Assembly (NCBI GenBank): GCA_900314655.1
Contig: OMWC01000012.1
Span: 1-64,000, forward strand
From: an uncultured Prevotellaceae bacterium
Lineage (GTDB): Bacteria > Bacteroidota > Bacteroidia > Bacteroidales > Bacteroidaceae
Direction: 5' to 3'
DNA length: 64,000 bases
Each line of letters starts with the position of its first letter. Positions within the stretch are counted from its first letter, which is position 1. Below, piece by piece: positions 62,378 through 64,000 of the stretch. The notes under the pieces were generated by a model. The model saw only the letters and a program-made list of their open reading frames with translations, was not told the DNA's origin and did not search any database. The translations under genes and the position numbers were made by a program.

Positions 62378-62425
62378 AAAGCAGGAAGGAGCAAAGCCGA
62401 TGCCTTGCTCCTTCCTGCTTTTTGC
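62378..62425. terminator. Intrinsic terminator of rpmH (bidirectional)
   Basis: A 19-base perfect stem (62378-62396 with 62407-62425) around loop AGCCGATGCC is bordered by A5 and T5, so it can end transcripts in both directions. It starts 26 bases after the rpmH stop. Confidence 0.85.
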
Positions 62426-62450
62426 TTCGTATTCTTACGAACGCCGAGGC

Positions 62451-62606
62451 TTACTTGCCGTGGTTCTCGTCAGAAACAGTTAACTTCTTGCGACCCTTTG
62501 CGCGGCGTGAAGCCAACACGCGACGGCCATTCTTGGTTGCCATTCTCTCACGGAAGCCATGCTTGTTCACGCGACGGCGATTGTGGGGCTGAAATGTTCT
62601 TTTCAT
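62451..62606 (-). CDS. rpmH: 50S ribosomal protein L34
   Basis: A short gene of 51 codons plus stop. The protein starts [20 protein letters not shown] and continues [20 protein letters not shown]. This is the family signature over its whole length, followed by a short acidic tail (SDENHGK) typical of Bacteroidota. It is part of the large ribosomal subunit. It has its own consensus promoter and a strong terminator, so it is a single-gene unit. Confidence 0.95.
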   Translation of the reverse strand: MKRTFQPHNRRRVNKHGFRERMATKNGRRVLASRRAKGRKKLTVSDENHGK

Positions 62607-62652
62607 TGCTATTCTATTTTATTTTTATTTATGATTCAACGATTTCGGGCTG

Positions 62653-62683
62653 CAAAATTACTCATATTTTTCGAAATACCAAA
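62653..62683 (-). promoter_or_regulatory. Consensus promoter of rpmH
   Basis: The minus strand has TTTG (62680-62683), 19 bases, TAATTTTG (62653-62660). It lies 47 bases upstream of the ATG. Confidence 0.72.
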
Positions 62684-62734
62684 GAAATATGCTAAATTTA
62701 ATTGAAAGTTTTATGATTTTTTCGAAAATTGTAG

Positions 62735-62806
62735 TACCTTTGCGCGGTAAAACCGCACGAAGGCAGGCTGCATTCGGAAAAAACCAAATCATTATTTGGT
62801 TTTTTC
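62735..62806 (+). ncRNA. Candidate small RNA or attenuator upstream of efp
   Basis: A TACCTTTG promoter element (62735-62742) is followed by a short hairpin (GCGGT-AAA-ACCGC, about 62745-62757). A perfect 12-base stem with A6/T6 edges follows at 62778-62805, with one more pair outside it. A transcript from about 62749 to 62806 would be under 60 bases and end in a U-run. No reading frame of note is inside. It could be a small RNA or a truncated leader. No -33 TTTG is visible for the first promoter. Confidence 0.4.
62777..62806 (+). terminator. Intrinsic-terminator-like hairpin upstream of efp
   Basis: AAAAAACCAAAT (62778-62789) pairs with ATTTGGTTTTTT (62794-62805) around CATT. The -33 TTTG of the efp promoter (62795-62798) lies inside the right arm, so the two features overlap. 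Confidence 0.6.
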
Positions 62807-62826
62807 GCTCTTTTGCACTACCTTTG
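62795..62826 (+). promoter_or_regulatory. Consensus promoter of efp
   Basis: TTTG (62795-62798), 20 bases, TACCTTTG (62819-62826). The ATG is at 62867, a leader of about 34 bases. Confidence 0.75.
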
Positions 62827-62866
62827 CGCCCGAAAAGAACAATACATAATATATTAATAAGGTAAT

Positions 62867-63433
62867 ATGATTAATTCACAAGACATCAAGAAGGGAACAG
62901 CCATCCGCATGGACGGCGGCATCTGGGTATGCATCGAGTTCCAGCACCGCAAGCCGGGCAAGGGTAACACCGTTATGAACACCAAGCTGAAGAACGTGAC
63001 CGACGGTCGCGTACTGGACCGCACTTTCCAGGTAGGCTTCAAACTCGACGACGTACGTCTGGAGCGTCGCCCCTATCAGTTCCTCTACAAGGACGGCGAC
63101 GACTACATCTTCATGAACCAGGAGACTTACGATCAGGCTCCCATCGCCAAGGATCTCGTGACGGGTGTTGACTTCATGAAGGAGAGCGACATCGTGGAAG
63201 TGGTAAGCGATGCTGACACGGCTACCATCCTCTTCGCTGAAATGCCCGTGAAGACCAACCTCCGCGTGACTCATTCAGAGCCTGGCATCAAGGGTGATAC
63301 GGCTACCAACGCTACCAAGCCCGCCACACTGGAGACTGGTGTTGAAATCCGCGTGCCCCTGTTTATCGACGAGGGTGACCTCGTACAGGTTGACACCCGC
63401 GACGGTTCTTACCTGCAGCGCGTGAAGGAATAA
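62867..63433 (+). CDS. efp: Translation elongation factor P
   Basis: This 188-residue protein relieves ribosome stalling at polyproline. Domain I begins SQDIKKGTAIRMDGGIWVCI and carries the tip loop RKPGKGNT, with Lys32 at the position that is modified in some bacteria. The middle OB domain contains YQFLYKDGDDYIFMNQETYD. The C-terminal domain ends in VDTRDGSYLQRVKE, the family's terminal block. The length is standard. The next gene starts on the last base of its stop codon. Confidence 0.95.
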   Translation: MINSQDIKKGTAIRMDGGIWVCIEFQHRKPGKGNTVMNTKLKNVTDGRVLDRTFQVGFKLDDVRLERRPYQFLYKDGDDYIFMNQETYDQAPIAKDLVTGVDFMKESDIVEVVSDADTATILFAEMPVKTNLRVTHSEPGIKGDTATNATKPATLETGVEIRVPLFIDEGDLVQVDTRDGSYLQRVKE

Positions 63434-64000
63434 TGAAATACAGCATCATCGTTCCCGTTTACAACCGCCCCGACGAAGTAGAGGAGCTCCTGCAAAGCCT
63501 TACGGAACAAGAACTGAAAGACTTTGAGGTTGTCATTGTGGAAGATGGTTCTCAAAAACCTTGCAAGGATGTTTGCGACAAGTTCGCAGACATCCTTGAC
63601 TTGCATTATTACGCCAAGGAAAACGGAGGCCCTGGCCAAGCCCGCAACTACGGAGCCGAGCGCGCCCATGGCGAATGGCTCATTATCCTGGATTCCGATG
63701 TGGTACTGCCCAAAGGCTATCTGAAAGCCGTTGACACGGCTTTATCAATGGAGAATGGAACTCTACATTCTACACTCGCCGCCTTCGGTGGTCCCGATGC
63801 ATCGCACCCATCGTTTACGCCCGTACAGAAAGCCATCTCCTACTCCATGACTTCCTTCTTTACCACCGGCGGTATTCGCGGCGGAAAGAAGAAGCTCGAT
63901 AAGTTTTACCCCCGCTCCTTTAATATGGGCATCCGCCGAGATGTCTATCTGCAGCTGGGTGGCTTCTCAAAGATGCGCTTCGGTGAGGACATCGATTTCT
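63433..64000 (+). CDS. Family 2 glycosyltransferase, N-terminal part (runs off the window)
   Basis: The gene starts at ATG 63433, overlapping the efp stop by one base (TAATG), and is open to the end of the window (189 codons). The GT-A fold is shown by MKYSIIVPVYNRPDEVEELL, VVIVEDGSQKP, GGPGQARNYGAERAHGEWLI and ILDSDVVLP (DSD, the metal-binding DxD position). MRFGEDIDF near the edge matches the ED motif of this family. It transfers a sugar to an envelope or surface glycan; the substrate is unknown. Confidence 0.88.
   Translation, partial: MKYSIIVPVYNRPDEVEELLQSLTEQELKDFEVVIVEDGSQKPCKDVCDKFADILDLHYYAKENGGPGQARNYGAERAHGEWLIILDSDVVLPKGYLKAVDTALSMENGTLHSTLAAFGGPDASHPSFTPVQKAISYSMTSFFTTGGIRGGKKKLDKFYPRSFNMGIRRDVYLQLGGFSKMRFGEDIDF

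Overview
The window is a chromosomal segment of a Bacteroidota bacterium, most likely a Prevotella/Segatella relative. The evidence is two SusC/SusD pairs, a starch-utilisation (Sus) locus, DUF4252, DUF3244 and DUF6443 proteins, promoters of the TTTG-N19/20-TAnnTTTG type, and an argR-GNAT-argG-argC order that I know from this phylum. No rRNA, tRNA or CRISPR array was seen.

Layout. (1) 1-9.5 kb: accessory region read leftward, with an IS3-type transposase remnant, small membrane and secreted proteins, and an RHS/YD-repeat locus ending in a probable polymorphic toxin. (2) 9.6-14.4 kb: a TPR regulator with its own consensus promoter, then a compact DUF4252 / ECF sigma / anti-sigma-like / DUF4252 operon. 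(3) 14.5-42.5 kb: a GH43-like enzyme and a large starch/alpha-glucan region. It holds neopullulanase, type I pullulanase, GH97, GH77 with tandem CBM20, a sugar transporter and a LacI regulator, followed rightward by susC, susD, two SusE/F-type lipoproteins, a secreted alpha-amylase with CBM26 and two GH53 galactanases. A REP-associated (RAYT-like) transposase gene and a beta-carbonic anhydrase interrupt it. Very long perfect palindromes sharing the core GCAAACGTTTGC are the likely LacI-family operators. (4) 42.7-46.6 kb: argR, GNAT, argG and argC, with a DUF559 endonuclease gene inserted between argG and argC. (5) 46.7-55.6 kb: Bax-inhibitor-1 protein, a GH5 lipoprotein, and two convergent paralogous two-gene modules (polytopic membrane protein plus TolB-like lipoprotein with CxxCH). 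(6) 55.7-62 kb: a second SusC/SusD/lipoprotein operon. (7) 62.4-64 kb: rpmH, a possible small RNA, efp and the start of a family 2 glycosyltransferase.

The most unusual signal is a set of GC-rich palindromic repeats of 18-82 bp built from CCTCCCC/GGGGAGG hairpins. They occur in intergenic DNA and also in frame inside three genes: the anti-sigma-like gene (2 copies), pullulanase (2) and argC (3). One near-identical pair, 35 of 37 bases in inverted orientation, brackets the DUF559 endonuclease gene and looks like a small endonuclease cassette. A second, AT-rich palindrome family sits between convergent genes at two places. A third, REP-like palindrome lies just upstream of the RAYT gene. Together they suggest active palindromic-element mobility, with coding sequences as tolerated targets.

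All calls come from reading the sequence. Family names rest on recognised motifs and recalled family features; no database search was run.
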